This document shows positions 1 to 9,492 of a DNA stretch of 64,000 nt, piece by piece; position 1 is the stretch's first letter; each line of letters starts with the position of its first letter. The stretch comes from Nocardia rhizosphaerihabitans (GTDB taxonomy: Bacteria; Actinomycetota; Actinomycetes; Mycobacteriales; Mycobacteriaceae), in NCBI RefSeq assembly GCF_014646295.1, contig NZ_BMNE01000001.1, forward strand, positions 1,116,001 to 1,180,000. Reading direction: 5' to 3'. The notes below the pieces were generated by a model, which was not told the DNA's origin, searched no databases, and saw only the letters and a list, made by a program, of their open reading frames with translations. The position numbers were made by a program, and so were the translations under genes.

Positions 1-2528
1 TTGACGTTGGTCTCGGTGACGCCACCGACACCGCGGTCGATGACGCGCAGACGCACCTCGTCGTCGATCTCGATGCCGAGCAGGGCCTCTTCGAGGGCCT
101 CGACCGTACCGGAGTTGTCGCCCTTGAGGATCAGGTTGAGCTCCGAAGTCTCCTTCAGGGCGGCATCCAGATCTTCCAGGCTGATCCGCTTGCGGCTGCG
201 CGCGGCCAGGGCGTTGCGCTTGCGCGCATTGCGGCGGTCGGCGATCTGGCGAGCGATCCGGTCTTCATCGACCACGAGCAGGTTGTCGCCTGCGCCGGGC
301 ACCGAGGTGAAACCGATGACCTGGACGGGCCGCGACGGCAGGGCCGCCTCGACGTCGTCGCCGTGCTCGTCGACCATGCGGCGCACGCGACCGTAGGCGT
401 CGCCCGCCACGATCGAGTCGCCGACGCGCAGCGTGCCGCGCTGGATGAGCACGGTGGCCACCGGGCCACGGCCGCGGTCGAGGTGCGCCTCGATGGCGAC
501 ACCCTGGGCGTCCATGTCCGGGTTGGCCCGCAGGTCGAGCGAGGCGTCGGCGGTCAGCAGGACTGCTTCCAGCAGCGCGTCGATGTTGGTGCCCTGCTTG
601 GCCGAGATGTCGACGAACATGGTGTCGCCACCGTATTCCTCGGTCACCAGGCCGTATTCGGTCAGCTGCTGCCGGATCTTGTCCGGGTTCGCGCCTTCCT
701 TGTCGATCTTGTTGACCGCCACCACGATCGGCACGTCGGCCGCCTGGGCGTGGTTGATCGCTTCCACCGTCTGCGGCATGACGCCGTCGTCGGCGGCGAC
801 CACGAGGATCGCGATGTCGGTGGCCTTCGCACCACGGGCACGCATGGCGGTGAACGCCTCGTGGCCCGGGGTGTCGATGAAGGTGATCAGGCGCTCTTCG
901 TCGTTGAGGTTCGTCAGCACCTGGTAGGCACCGATGTGCTGGGTGATGCCACCGGCCTCGCCCTCACGGACGTTGGCCTTACGGATCGTGTCCAGCAGTC
1001 GGGTCTTACCGTGGTCGACGTGACCCATGACGGTCACGACCGGCGGACGCTGCTCGAGGTCGTCCTCGCCGCCGGCGTCCTCGCCGTAGGTGAGATCGAA
1101 CGATTCCAGCAGCTCGCGGTCCTCGTCCTCGGGGCTGACGACGTGCACGACGTAGTTCATCTCGCTGCCGAGCAGCTCGAGGGTCTCGTCGTTCACCGAC
1201 TGGGTCGCGGTGACCATCTCGCCGAGGTTGAACAGCGCCTGCACGAGGGCAGCCGGGTTCGCGTCGATCTTCTCGGCGAAGTCCGACAGCGACGCGCCGC
1301 GGGCGAGCCGGATGATCTCGCCGTTGCCGCGGGGCAGCCGCACGCCACCGACGGCGGGCGCCTGCATGTTCTCGTATTCGGCGCGCTTCGCCCGCTTCGA
1401 CTTACGGCCACGACGCGGAGCGCCACCGGGGCGACCGAACGCACCCGCTGCGCCACCACGGCCACCGGGACCACCCGGACGACCGCCGCCGCCACCGGGA
1501 CGACCACGGAAACCACCGGCCGCGGGTGCACCGGCACCCTGACCTGCACCGGGGGCACCGCCACCGCCACCGCGGTAGCCGCCACCGCCGCCACCGGGAC
1601 GACCTGCGCCGCCACCGGGAGCGCCACCCGGACGACCCGGACGGCCACCGGCCGCCGGACCCGGACGCGCGGAACGCTGGGGCATGGCACCGGGGTTCGG
1701 ACGCGGAGGCATCGAACCCGGGTTGGGACGCGGACCACCGGGACGCGGGGCACCGCCCTGCGCGGCGGCCGGACGCGGACCACCCTGACCCTGACCGGGG
1801 CGGGGGCCGCCCTGACCGGGAGCAGGACGCGGACCACCCTGGCCGGGAGCCGGACGGGGACCGCCCTGACCCGGAGTCGGACGCGGGCCACCCTGCGGGG
1901 CGGGCCGCGGCGCCGGACGCTCACGGTCCGGGGCGGAGCTGAACGGGTTGTTGCCGACGCGCGGGGTCTTCGGACCCGGCTTCGGGCCGGGACCGGCCGG
2001 ACGCGGGGCCTGGGTACCCGGTGCGGGCTGGGCCGGACGGCCCTGCCCGGTGGCGGGCTGACCCGGACGCGGTGCGCCGGGGGCCGGACGCGGACCGGGC
2101 GCCGGGGTGGTACCGGCCGGCTTGGCGGCAGGCGCGGACTGCGCGGCCGCCGGGGTGGGGCGAGCGGCCGGAGCCGGCTTCACCTCAGCCGGAGCGGCCG
2201 GTTCTGCGGGCGCCGGGGCCGGTGCCGCGGGGGCGGCAGCGGCGGGGGCCGCCGGAGCCGGACGCGGACCGGGACGCGGACCGCCCGGAGTCGGCTTGGC
2301 AGCCGGACGGGCTGCTTGGGACGGTCCGGGACGGGCCGCCGGCTTCGCGTCGGCCGCCGGGGCGGACTTCGACGCGAGCGATTCGCGCAGGCGACGTGCG
2401 ACGGGTGCTTCCACCGTCGAGGACGCCGACTTCACGAACTCGCCTTGCTCCTTGAGCTTCGCGAGTAGTTCCTTGCTTGTGACACCGAGTTCTTTGGCCA
2501 ACTCGTGCACGCGGGCCTTGCCTGCCAC
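1..2528 (-). CDS. infB: Translation initiation factor IF-2 (C-terminus beyond left edge)
   Basis: IF-2 is the GTPase that places initiator fMet-tRNA on the 30S subunit and promotes subunit joining. The GTG start at 2528 opens with the IF-2N domain ([16 protein letters not shown]). It is followed by roughly 320 residues of low-complexity Pro/Gly/Arg/Ala sequence with tandem [13 protein letters not shown] repeats, then a basic patch ([13 protein letters not shown]). The G domain is clear: G1 GHVDHGKT near 1010-1035, G3 DTPGHEAF near 860-890 and G4 NKID near 710. Domain II follows and the gene leaves the window about 842 codons in, so domains III/IV are not seen. It is the last gene of the rimP-nusA-ylxR-infB operon. 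The long glycine-rich linker is typical of actinobacterial IF-2. Confidence 0.97.
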   Translation of the reverse strand, partial: MAGKARVHELAKELGVTSKELLAKLKEQGEFVKSASSTVEAPVARRLRESLASKSAPAADAKPAARPGPSQAARPAAKPTPGGPRPGPRPAPAAPAAAAPAAPAPAPAEPAAPAEVKPAPAARPTPAAAQSAPAAKPAGTTPAPGPRPAPGAPRPGQPATGQGRPAQPAPGTQAPRPAGPGPKPGPKTPRVGNNPFSSAPDRERPAPRPAPQGGPRPTPGQGGPRPAPGQGGPRPAPGQGGPRPGQGQGGPRPAAAQGGAPRPGGPRPNPGSMPPRPNPGAMPQRSARPGPAAGGRPGRPGGAPGGGAGRPGGGGGGYRGGGGGAPGAGQGAGAPAAGGFRGRPGGGGGRPGGPGGRGGAAGAFGRPGGAPRRGRKSKRAKRAEYENMQAPAVGGVRLPRGNGEIIRLARGASLSDFAEKIDANPAALVQALFNLGEMVTATQSVNDETLELLGSEMNYVVHVVSPEDEDRELLESFDLTYGEDAGGEDDLEQRPPVVTVMGHVDHGKTRLLDTIRKANVREGEAGGITQHIGAYQVLTNLNDEERLITFIDTPGHEAFTAMRARGAKATDIAILVVAADDGVMPQTVEAINHAQAADVPIVVAVNKIDKEGANPDKIRQQLTEYGLVTEEYGGDTMFVDISAKQGTNIDALLEAVLLTADASLDLRANPDMDAQGVAIEAHLDRGRGPVATVLIQRGTLRVGDSIVAGDAYGRVRRMVDEHGDDVEAALPSRPVQVIGFTSVPGAGDNLLVVDEDRIARQIADRRNARKRNALAARSRKRISLEDLDAALKETSELNLILKGDNSGTVEALEEALLGIEIDDEVRLRVIDRGVGGVTETNV

Positions 2529-2636
2529 TGCTCTCCTCACTGAGAGGTCGAGCAGTGACGCCGCCTAGGGAAGGCGGGCCCGCACGACCTCGGGTTATCT
2601 CCGATGGACGTTCATCGTTGGTGCTTCACGGTGTGC

Positions 2637-2957
2637 TCATGAGTGCTCGTGCCTGTTCTCGAGGTACTGCTCCAGGGCTGAGATATCCAGATTTCCGGAC
2701 ACTCGTAGGGCTCTGCCGAATGCTCGGCGCCGCTCTGCGGAACGCAGACAAGCTGAAACGGGGTGCAGCCAGGCACCCCGTCCGGGAAGTCTGCGCCGCG
2801 GATCAGGAACGATCGCAACCCCGGCAGAACCGGTGTCCCGATGCTGCGCCACGATCCGCAACAGTTCGGCAGACGGCTCGCGCTGACGGCATCCGATACA
2901 GGTTCGAACGGATTGCGCGGGCCGGTCTTCTACCCACTCTACCGGTGACCCGGTCAT
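2637..2957 (-). CDS. ylxR: YlxR family RNA-binding protein (DUF448)
   Basis: A small basic protein of 106 residues between nusA and infB, the invariant position of YlxR. The family signature RTCIGCR sits near the N-terminus, followed by a stretch ending PGRGAWLHP and an Arg-rich C-terminal helix. YlxR is a putative nucleic-acid-binding protein; in some bacteria it has been linked to RNase P or to regulation. The ATG at 2957 is preferred because a GGGGAGGGG ribosome-binding stretch lies about 10 nt upstream. An open frame continues to 3029, but those extra residues look non-coding. Lies 68 bp downstream of nusA in the same operon. Confidence 0.9.
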   Translation of the reverse strand: MTGSPVEWVEDRPAQSVRTCIGCRQREPSAELLRIVAQHRDTGSAGVAIVPDPRRRLPGRGAWLHPVSACLRSAERRRAFGRALRVSGNLDISALEQYLENRHEHS

Positions 2958-3025
2958 AACGACGAACCCCTCCCCTTCCGAAGTTACGAACATGTCATCC
3001 GGGGGTCGGGATTCCCGCATTTTCG

Positions 3026-4054
3026 TCAACTACGGTGCGCCTCCGGCCGGACCGAGTCGCCCGGCTCCGGAGCCGCGTCGCTGCGGATATCGATGCGCCA
3101 GCCGGTCAGACGGGCGGCCAGACGGGCATTCTGGCCCTCCTTGCCGATCGCCAGCGACAGCTGGAAGTCCGGCACGATCACGCGTGCCGCCCTGGCTTCG
3201 GGATCGACGACGGTGACCGAAACCACTTTCGACGGCGAGAGCGCGTTGCCGACGAAGGTCGCCGGGTCCTCGGCGTAATCGATGATATCGATCTTCTCGC
3301 CCGCCAGCTCGCTCATCACGTTGCGCACGCGCTGGCCCATCGGGCCGATGCACGCGCCCTTGGCGTTCACGCCCGGCACGGTGGACCGCACGGCGATCTT
3401 GGAGCGATGCCCGGACTCACGCGCCACCGCGACGATCTCCACCGAGCCGTCGGCGATCTCGGGCACCTCGAGCGAGAACAGCCTGCGCACCAGGTTCGGG
3501 TGCGTGCGCGAGAGCTGGATCTGCGGGCCACGCGGACCACGGGAGACACCGTAGACGTAGCACTTGATCCGGTCGCCGTGCTCGTAGGTCTCCCCCGGCA
3601 CCTGCTCGGCGGGCGGGATCAGACCCTCGGCGCCGTGGGCCTCGCTGCCGATGCGGACGACCACGATGCCGCGGGCGTTGGCCCTGGCGTCGCGCTGGAC
3701 CACACCGCCGACGATGTCGCCCTCATGGGTCGAGAACTCGCCGAAGGACTTCTCGTTCTCGGCGTCGCGCAGCCGCTGCAGCACCACCTGACGGGCGGTG
3801 GTCGCCGCGATGCGGCCGAAGCCCTCGGGGGTGTCGTCCCACTCGGAGACGAGGTTGCCGTCGGCGTCGAGCTCGCGCGCCATCACCCGGACCACGCCGG
3901 TCTTCTGGTTGATGTCGATGTAGGCGTTGGGCTGGTGGCCCTCGGTGTGCCGGTAGGCGGTGAGCAGCGCCGACTCGATCGCCGAGATGACGGTCTCGAT
4001 GGGGATGCCCTTGTCGGCGACGATCGCCCGCAAGGCTTCGATTTCGATGTTCAT
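3026..4054 (-). CDS. nusA: Transcription termination/antitermination factor NusA
   Basis: 342 residues, the usual size of actinobacterial NusA, which lacks the C-terminal acidic repeats of E. coli. The order is: N-terminal RNA-polymerase-binding domain ([18 protein letters not shown]), an S1 domain (about 110-190), then two KH domains, with the KH GxxG-like loop visible in [15 protein letters not shown] and again in [17 protein letters not shown]. NusA binds RNA polymerase and nascent RNA and modulates pausing, termination and rRNA antitermination. The start ATG overlaps the rimP stop by 4 bp, so the two are translationally coupled. Confidence 0.97.
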   Translation of the reverse strand: MNIEIEALRAIVADKGIPIETVISAIESALLTAYRHTEGHQPNAYIDINQKTGVVRVMARELDADGNLVSEWDDTPEGFGRIAATTARQVVLQRLRDAENEKSFGEFSTHEGDIVGGVVQRDARANARGIVVVRIGSEAHGAEGLIPPAEQVPGETYEHGDRIKCYVYGVSRGPRGPQIQLSRTHPNLVRRLFSLEVPEIADGSVEIVAVARESGHRSKIAVRSTVPGVNAKGACIGPMGQRVRNVMSELAGEKIDIIDYAEDPATFVGNALSPSKVVSVTVVDPEARAARVIVPDFQLSLAIGKEGQNARLAARLTGWRIDIRSDAAPEPGDSVRPEAHRS

Positions 4055-4680
4055 TCTGCAACCCCTTCGGTGGGAGAGTCACTGTGTTGGCCTGCAGCGG
4101 CGAGGTCGGCGGGCTCTTCGCCCGGTACCGGACGGCCCGCGGCGATGCCGCCGGCCAGTTCGAGTTCGGCGGCGCCCGGTGCGTTGAACTCGACCTGGAC
4201 CACCGCGGAGGCGATGTCGGTGAGCGGCACGTGCACCCGGTGCGGCTTGTTCTTGCCGCCGAGGACGAGCGCGACGGTGCCGTCGTCGGCGAGCAGGCCG
4301 ACGCGCGCTTCGAAGCGGGCCTTGCCCTCGATCGGTTCGGCGCCCTCGCGCAGCGCGAGCTTCACCTTGCGTCCCTGGGCGCGTCGCCAGTGCCGCTCGG
4401 CGGTCAGCGGCCGGTCCACGCCGGGGGTGGTCACTTCGAGCAGGTAGGCGGATTCGCCGAAGTCACCCGCTTCGTCGAGCAGCTCGGACATCTCCCGGCT
4501 GAGCTCGGCGATAGCGTCCAGATCGGCCGGACCGTCGCTGTCGACGGTGACCTTCAACCGAACCGGCGCCAATTCGTCTTTGCCCGCAGACGCGATCGCA
4601 ACGCCCTCGAGGTCGAATCCCCGGCGTGCGACGAGCTCAGCGACGAGCTGGCTCACCCTTTCCTCGGTGGGCATCGGCAT
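4051..4680 (-). CDS. rimP: Ribosome maturation factor RimP
   Basis: 209 residues, first gene of the rimP-nusA-ylxR-infB operon. RimP is needed for assembly of the 30S subunit. Visible family features are the N-terminal alpha/beta domain ([18 protein letters not shown]), the conserved segment [15 protein letters not shown] and the C-terminal SH3-like domain. The C-terminal tail (after about 165) is Ala/Glu/Pro rich and poorly conserved. The promoter should lie in the divergent gap towards 4966. Confidence 0.94.
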   Translation of the reverse strand: MPMPTEERVSQLVAELVARRGFDLEGVAIASAGKDELAPVRLKVTVDSDGPADLDAIAELSREMSELLDEAGDFGESAYLLEVTTPGVDRPLTAERHWRRAQGRKVKLALREGAEPIEGKARFEARVGLLADDGTVALVLGGKNKPHRVHVPLTDIASAVVQVEFNAPGAAELELAGGIAAGRPVPGEEPADLAAAGQHSDSPTEGVAE

Positions 4681-4965
4681 ATGGGCGGCTCCTGGTTCAG
4701 TTGTGACGCGATCGGAAATTTCTACGCCGAAGGTCTAGCGTAACGCGCCCCGAGAGTGTAAAGGACCAGCCACTGGGCATCGCGCACCGGTCCGTCCCGG
4801 CGTGCCTCGTCGTGTCGGGCCACCGTCGGCGGATCTGGCACGATGGTCTCCGTGCCCTTCCGCCATACCGCCCCGCCGAGCGCCGGGCGACCTTCCGGCA
4901 TGCGCTCCGACCGGTCCGCTGTCGCACACCGGGATTCGGCCGCTCAGCCCACAGCCGCGGCATTC

Positions 4966-5502
4966 ATGGCGCGGGGCGGCTGGCGGCGGCGCTCTGTGTT
5001 GCGCCTGGTCGGCACGACCGCCGTCGGCCTTCCGGCGCTGACCGCACTGGCCGCCTGCGCCGAGGACGACACCGTGCACGCCCCGGATCCGCTTGCCGCG
5101 CAGGAGGTTCTGGCGCGCGCCGATGCCGCGGCCGCCCAGGCCGCCATCGCGCTCGCGCCCCAGCACCAGGCGGCGCTGACGACCATCGCGACCGAGCGCG
5201 GCGCCCATGCCGACGCCCTGCGCACCGAGATCGACCGGGTGGTCGGCGTCTACGGCGACGGCACCACCCCGGTGCACCGCACCGGCGAGGTCACCGTGCC
5301 AGGCCCGGACGGGCGACCGGTGCCCGTGTCGGCCGTCCAGACCCCCACCCAGCCGCTCACGATCGCCCAGCTGCGCGATCAGCTGGTCCGCTCCCAGCAG
5401 TCCGCCGCCGCCCTGGCCCGCACCCAATCCGGTTACCGCGCAGGGCTGTTGGCGTCGATCAGCGCGGCCTGCGCCACCGAGGCAGGAGTCCTGCTGTCAT
5501 GA
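4966..5502 (+). CDS. Tat-type lipoprotein of unknown function (Rv2843-like)
   Basis: From the ATG at 4966 the product starts MARGGWRRRSVLRLVG, a twin-arginine signal (RRSVLR), followed by a hydrophobic run and a lipobox (LTALAAC), so the mature protein is probably lipid-anchored outside the membrane. The rest is Ala/Gln-rich and mostly helical. An in-frame ATG at 4843 would add 41 residues ahead of the signal peptide; I prefer 4966 because it makes a normal n-region, but this is not settled. The stop overlaps the next ATG (ATGA). Position beside rimP and a DUF4439 gene matches the conserved mycobacterial Rv2843-Rv2844 pair. No function is established. Confidence 0.7.
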   Translation: MARGGWRRRSVLRLVGTTAVGLPALTALAACAEDDTVHAPDPLAAQEVLARADAAAAQAAIALAPQHQAALTTIATERGAHADALRTEIDRVVGVYGDGTTPVHRTGEVTVPGPDGRPVPVSAVQTPTQPLTIAQLRDQLVRSQQSAAALARTQSGYRAGLLASISAACATEAGVLLS

Positions 5503-5936
5503 CCGATCAACGACAGGCGCTGCAGGCCGCACTCGACGCCGAGCACGCCGCCGTCTACTCCTACGGCGTCATCGCGGCCTACGCCAATGCCGACCGGGCC
5601 CGGCTGGTCGCCGAGTTCAGCGCCGCGCACCGGGCCCGTCGCGACGCCACCATCGAGCTGCTGGAAGCAGGCGGCACCGCGCCGGAGGCGCCGGACGCCG
5701 CCTACAACCCGCCGTTCCCGGTCGACGATCCGATCCCCGCGGCCAACCTCGCGGTCGCGGTCGAATCCGATTGCGCCGCAGCGTGGTACGCCGTCGTGGA
5801 ACAGGCATCCGACGAGTCGGTGCGTGCCACCGCGACCGAGGCGCTCACCGAGTCAGCGGTGCGACGTGCCCGCTGGCAGGCGATCCTGGGCGCGAACCCG
5901 GTGACCACCACGTTCCCCGGCCGCGCCGCGGTGTAG
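5499..5936 (+). CDS. DUF4439 ferritin-like domain protein
   Basis: 145 residues. A four-helix ferritin-like fold is suggested by the spacing of acidic and aromatic residues (LDAEHAAVYSYGVIAAY near residue 12-28, HRARRDATIELLEAGG near 45-60, and a third and fourth helix after 85). The actinobacterial DUF4439 family has this pattern and is found next to rimP and proS. Metal binding has not been shown. It starts within the stop codon of the lipoprotein gene, so the two products are probably made together and may act as a pair. Confidence 0.82.
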   Translation: MTDQRQALQAALDAEHAAVYSYGVIAAYANADRARLVAEFSAAHRARRDATIELLEAGGTAPEAPDAAYNPPFPVDDPIPAANLAVAVESDCAAAWYAVVEQASDESVRATATEALTESAVRRARWQAILGANPVTTTFPGRAAV

Positions 5937-5963
5937 TCCCGGGCGGCGCCCACCGCCCGGGAC
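5936..5963. terminator. Hairpin between convergent genes
   Basis: A perfect 11-bp inverted repeat (GTCCCGGGCGG / CCGCCCGGGAC) with a 6-nt loop lies immediately after the DUF4439 stop and just before the end of the convergent acyl-CoA dehydrogenase gene. There is no U-tract, which is common for actinobacterial terminators. It can serve both strands. Confidence 0.65.
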
Positions 5964-5972
5964 CTGCCACTG

Positions 5973-7724
5973 CTACGGGCGCATCGCGTAGGCGCCGTCG
6001 TAGGACTCCACCTGCTCCCACACCCGGTCGAAGCGCTCGGCGTCGGCGACGGGGCTGCGCAGGGCGCCGATCGCCCACTCGCGCTGCGCCTCGGTGACCG
6101 AGGGCTTGCCGAGCAGGGCGGTGGCCTGGGTGTTGAAGTCGCGGATCTGGAAGTCGAAGATCTGGTCGAGCACGTCGCGGTCGAGCCCGGTGAGCTCGGC
6201 CTGCTCGAGGATCAGCTGGCCGTAGACCACCGTGGAGAACAGGTGGCCGATGGTCAGCATGAAGTCCAGGTCCTTCTGCTGATCGGCGTCGGGCGCCGCG
6301 GTGAGCAGCAGGGTGCGCAGCGCCTGGGCCTGCTCGTAGAACCGGCCGACGTTGGGCACGCCGGCGGCCTGCTCGTAGGGCGGGGTCCAGTCGGCGAACT
6401 GCACCTTGCCCGCGCCGCGCGCCGGGCCCTGCTTCCAGAAGAACTCCTGGTCGCCGGGCGCCAGGTCGGTGCCGATCGCCGGGTATTCCTTCGGGTTGAG
6501 CAGGTAGTTCGGCATGAACTTCAGGATCTGGCCGACGTTGACGTGCACCGTGCCCTCGAGCCGGGGCAGGTGGTTGATGTAGCGCGAGGCCTCGGCGAAG
6601 TAGGTGGCCTTCTCGAAACCCTTGGCGGCCAGCACATCCAGCAGCAGGGTCATCGCGACCTCGCCCTCGGAGGTCACCTTGGACTTGGTCATCGGGTTGA
6701 ACAGCAGGTAGCGGCGGTCCTCGAGCGAGGCGCTGCGGAAGTAGTCGACGGCACGGTCGCTGAACAGCTTCATCGCGATCAGGCGCGCGTAGGCGTCGAC
6801 GAAATTGCCGCGCACGTGCGGGAAGTCGGTGACCGGGTTGCCGTAGAGGATGCGGTTGTTGGCGTGGGTGATGGCCTCGAAGAACGAGTGCTCGACCATG
6901 CCGATGCTGCCGTGGCAGAGGTTGAACTTACCGACGTTGACGGTGTTCAGCGCGGCCGAGAAGCCCTCAGGGCCTTCGTGCAGCACGTCGGCGGCGGTCA
7001 CCGGGTAGTTCTCCAGCCGGAAGTGGCTGACATACATCTGACCGTGGATGACGCTCTCGATCAGGTGGTAGTTGTCGTGGCGGCTGTCGGCGGCGAACCA
7101 GATGTAGCCCTCGGCGCCCTCGACATCGGCGCGACGGGAGAACACCGACACCATCGAGGCGACATTGCCGTTGCCGATGTAGTACTTCTCGCCGTTGGCG
7201 CGGAACAGGATGCCCGCCTCGGCGTCGGCGCTGCCCGGCTCGCTCGGGGTGAGGATCAGGTCGGTGTTGTAGATGTCGGCGCCGTGATCGCGCTCGGACA
7301 GCGCGAACGCCATGACCTGGCCATCGTCGAGGTCGGCGGCGGCCTTGCGCTTGGCGATCTCGTTGTCGCTCTGCCAGATCGGGCCCAGACCCAGGATGGT
7401 GACCTGCTCGGCGTACCAGTACGCCAGGCCGTAGAAGCCGAAGATCTCGGCCAGCGCCGCATTGCGGGCGGCGTCCCAGCGCTTGTTCGGGTCACCGTCG
7501 GCGTAGGCGGCCGGGGTCAGGAAGGTCGCGAACAGCTTCTCCTTCGCGACGAAGTCCAGGAAATCCTGGACCCACACCGCGTCGCGATCGTCGGCCATCA
7601 GCTGCGCCTTGCCCTTGGACTCGAACCACTCGATGGTGGCCCGCAGCAGCCGCCGCGTCTCGGCATCGAAGTGCTGCGGGTCGTAGGTGGCGGGGTTGAA
7701 CAGCAGGCTCGGCGAACTCGTCAT
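5973..7724 (-). CDS. Acyl-CoA dehydrogenase family protein
   Basis: 583 residues, close to the large actinobacterial FadE class and longer than the 380-residue classical enzymes. The central segment FALSERDHGADIYNTD matches the FAD/substrate-binding stretch of acyl-CoA dehydrogenases, and the C-terminal half is the helical bundle. The enzyme would oxidise an acyl-CoA at the alpha-beta bond, passing electrons to ETF. The chain-length preference cannot be read from sequence. It is divergent from a MarR regulator gene 49 bp away, which may control it. Confidence 0.88.
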   Translation of the reverse strand: MTSSPSLLFNPATYDPQHFDAETRRLLRATIEWFESKGKAQLMADDRDAVWVQDFLDFVAKEKLFATFLTPAAYADGDPNKRWDAARNAALAEIFGFYGLAYWYAEQVTILGLGPIWQSDNEIAKRKAAADLDDGQVMAFALSERDHGADIYNTDLILTPSEPGSADAEAGILFRANGEKYYIGNGNVASMVSVFSRRADVEGAEGYIWFAADSRHDNYHLIESVIHGQMYVSHFRLENYPVTAADVLHEGPEGFSAALNTVNVGKFNLCHGSIGMVEHSFFEAITHANNRILYGNPVTDFPHVRGNFVDAYARLIAMKLFSDRAVDYFRSASLEDRRYLLFNPMTKSKVTSEGEVAMTLLLDVLAAKGFEKATYFAEASRYINHLPRLEGTVHVNVGQILKFMPNYLLNPKEYPAIGTDLAPGDQEFFWKQGPARGAGKVQFADWTPPYEQAAGVPNVGRFYEQAQALRTLLLTAAPDADQQKDLDFMLTIGHLFSTVVYGQLILEQAELTGLDRDVLDQIFDFQIRDFNTQATALLGKPSVTEAQREWAIGALRSPVADAERFDRVWEQVESYDGAYAMRP

Positions 7725-7773
7725 GGGCCCAACTTAGCAGCGCCGCTACGCCGCTACGCCGGGCCTCGAGGCT

Positions 7774-8289
7774 ATGACCTGCAGGTTTCCCCTACGTAGG
7801 CGTAAGTTCCCACCCAAGGATCAGGTCTCCGAACTCGCCCGCACGACGAGCAAGTTCGCCGAGGCGATGCGTCAGGGAACCTCCCGGGCGTACGACCCGG
7901 TCCGCGTCGGGGTGCTGCAGGCGGTGGCGGAGGCGGGTCCGCTGCGCGCCGGGGAGATCGCCGAGCGCCTGGGCGCGCTGCCCGCCTCGATCACCCGGCA
8001 CGTGCAGACCCTGGCCGAGGCCGAGCTGGTGCGCACCGCACCGGACCCGGCCGACCGGCGGGCGATCCTCGTCGAGATCACCGACGCGGGGCGCGCGGAA
8101 CTCCAGCGGTTCCTCGAGGTCGGCGACCAGGTGTTCGGCGCGGTCATCGCCGACTGGCCCGCCGAGGATGTCATCACTCTCACCCGCCTGCTGGACCGGC
8201 TGATCACCGATTGGGCGCAGGCGGGTCCCACCCAGCAGCAGCGAGCGTCCAAGCGGCGCTCCGGCGGGTTCGGCTGGAGCCGGGCCTGA
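7774..8289 (+). CDS. MarR family transcriptional regulator
   Basis: 171 residues with a winged helix-turn-helix at about 45-110 (LRAGEIAERLGALPASITRHVQ recognition region, then the wing DPADRRAILVEITDAG). The N-terminal helix begins near residue 18. The ATG at 7774 has a GAGG 5 nt upstream. A perfect palindrome (CCTACGTAGG, 7791-7800) lies inside the first codons, so an autoregulatory site is possible. It sits between a divergent acyl-CoA dehydrogenase and a downstream FAD monooxygenase gene 19 bp away, which may both be targets. Confidence 0.88.
   Translation: MTCRFPLRRRKFPPKDQVSELARTTSKFAEAMRQGTSRAYDPVRVGVLQAVAEAGPLRAGEIAERLGALPASITRHVQTLAEAELVRTAPDPADRRAILVEITDAGRAELQRFLEVGDQVFGAVIADWPAEDVITLTRLLDRLITDWAQAGPTQQQRASKRRSGGFGWSRA
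7791..7800. promoter_or_regulatory. 10-bp palindrome CCTACGTAGG at the start of the MarR gene
   Basis: A perfect palindrome 17 nt after the proposed MarR start and 66 bp from the divergent fadE start. Its place between two divergent genes suits an operator, but its short length means chance is possible. Confidence 0.3.
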
Positions 8290-8308
8290 CCATCGAAAGG
8301 ACACCGTC

Positions 8309-9340
8309 ATGGCAACCAACACCCCACTGCAGGCCATCGTCGCCGGCGGCGGCATCGGCGGCCTGGCACTGGCCAACGGCCTGCGCCGGGCCGGTGTCGC
8401 GGTGCGCGTGCACGAACGCGAGGTGCAGCGCACCGATCGGCTGCAAGGCTTCCGCATCCACGTCAACCCGCACGGCAGCGCGGCACTGCACGAGCTGCTC
8501 TCCCCCGCGCTGTTCGACGCCTTCGTCGCGGCTTCGGGCAAGGGCGGCAACGGATTCGGCTTCGTCACCGAGCAGTTCGATCGTCTCGTCGACTTCGACG
8601 CCACCGGCATCGTCACCATTTCCGGCAAGTACGCACTCACCGACGCCGCCCGTGACCGCCTCGACCCGCGCCTGCTGACCCACCCGTGGAGCGTGATCCC
8701 GCCCAGCGGCTGCGGAATGTTCATCGCGCCCCACGAATTCACCGCACCCGCGGCCGTACCCGCCGCCGAGGGATTGCCGCCGGGCCTGCTGTTCGACGAC
8801 ACCCGGTCCTACGTGTTCTGGGCGTTCGCGGCCAAGCGGGAGCGCTTCGGCACCGACCTCACCGAGTTCACTCCGGCCCGACTGCACGCCACCGCCGACC
8901 GGATGACCACCGGCTGGGCACCGGAACTCCGTCACCTCGTCGCCGAATCCGACCCGGCCACAACAACTCTCATCCCGATCAAGACCTCGGTCCCGATCCC
9001 CCGCTGGACCACGACGAACGTCACCCTGCTCGGCGACGCCATCCACAGCATGACCCCGTTCGCCGGCATCGGCGCCAACACCGCCCGGCGCGACGCCCAG
9101 CTGCTGTGCCGGATGCTGATCTCCGCCGACCGCCGCGAACGCGGCCTGCTCGCGGCCCTCGACAGCTACGAGGCCGCCATGACCGACTACGGTTTCGCCG
9201 CGGTCCGCACCTCGCTGTCCACCGCCGAACGCTCCGTCGCCGACGGCAGACTCGGCCGGATGATGGGCAAGCTCGTGCTCCGCACGGCAGGCGCCATCCC
9301 GCCGATGAAGCGCCGCGTGTTCGCCGACCTCGGCGCCTGA
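8309..9340 (+). CDS. FAD-dependent monooxygenase with an internal deletion
   Basis: The N-terminal Rossmann signature (AIVAGGGIGGLALANGLRRA, residues 9-28) and the C-terminal FAD ribityl-binding motif (TLLGDAIHSMTPFAGIGAN) mark a PHBH-type aromatic hydroxylase. At only 343 residues it is short. The sequence passes straight from the N-terminal substrate loop (VDFDATG, ending residue 100) to the segment IVTISGKYALT. In relatives these are separated by roughly 80 residues that carry the second FAD/NAD(P)H motif (GADGxxS). That motif is absent, so activity is doubtful. The frame is intact and a GAAAGGA ribosome-binding site precedes the ATG. Confidence 0.8.
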   Translation: MATNTPLQAIVAGGGIGGLALANGLRRAGVAVRVHEREVQRTDRLQGFRIHVNPHGSAALHELLSPALFDAFVAASGKGGNGFGFVTEQFDRLVDFDATGIVTISGKYALTDAARDRLDPRLLTHPWSVIPPSGCGMFIAPHEFTAPAAVPAAEGLPPGLLFDDTRSYVFWAFAAKRERFGTDLTEFTPARLHATADRMTTGWAPELRHLVAESDPATTTLIPIKTSVPIPRWTTTNVTLLGDAIHSMTPFAGIGANTARRDAQLLCRMLISADRRERGLLAALDSYEAAMTDYGFAAVRTSLSTAERSVADGRLGRMMGKLVLRTAGAIPPMKRRVFADLGA

Positions 9341-9492
9341 CAACGCGATCATCCGAATCACCGCTGCGGCCACCGAGGCGAGGAGACATCTCCGCCGCAC
9401 GGGTTCTACCTCAGCGCCATGCACCGGGCACGGGCCGGCGATTCCGTCGGCCGCCGATCCAGGCGAGACACATCGCGAGCAGATCGACGGGT

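Noticed and set aside
1500..2340. Tandem repeats in infB as a mobile or CRISPR-like array
   Set aside because: The repeats are in frame and encode the Pro/Gly/Arg linker of IF-2; spacing is irregular and no spacers exist.
363..2468. Long plus-strand open frames across infB and other genes
   Set aside because: These frames have runs of Arg/Thr/Gly repeats from the codon bias of the opposite strand; the minus-strand genes have recognisable domains.
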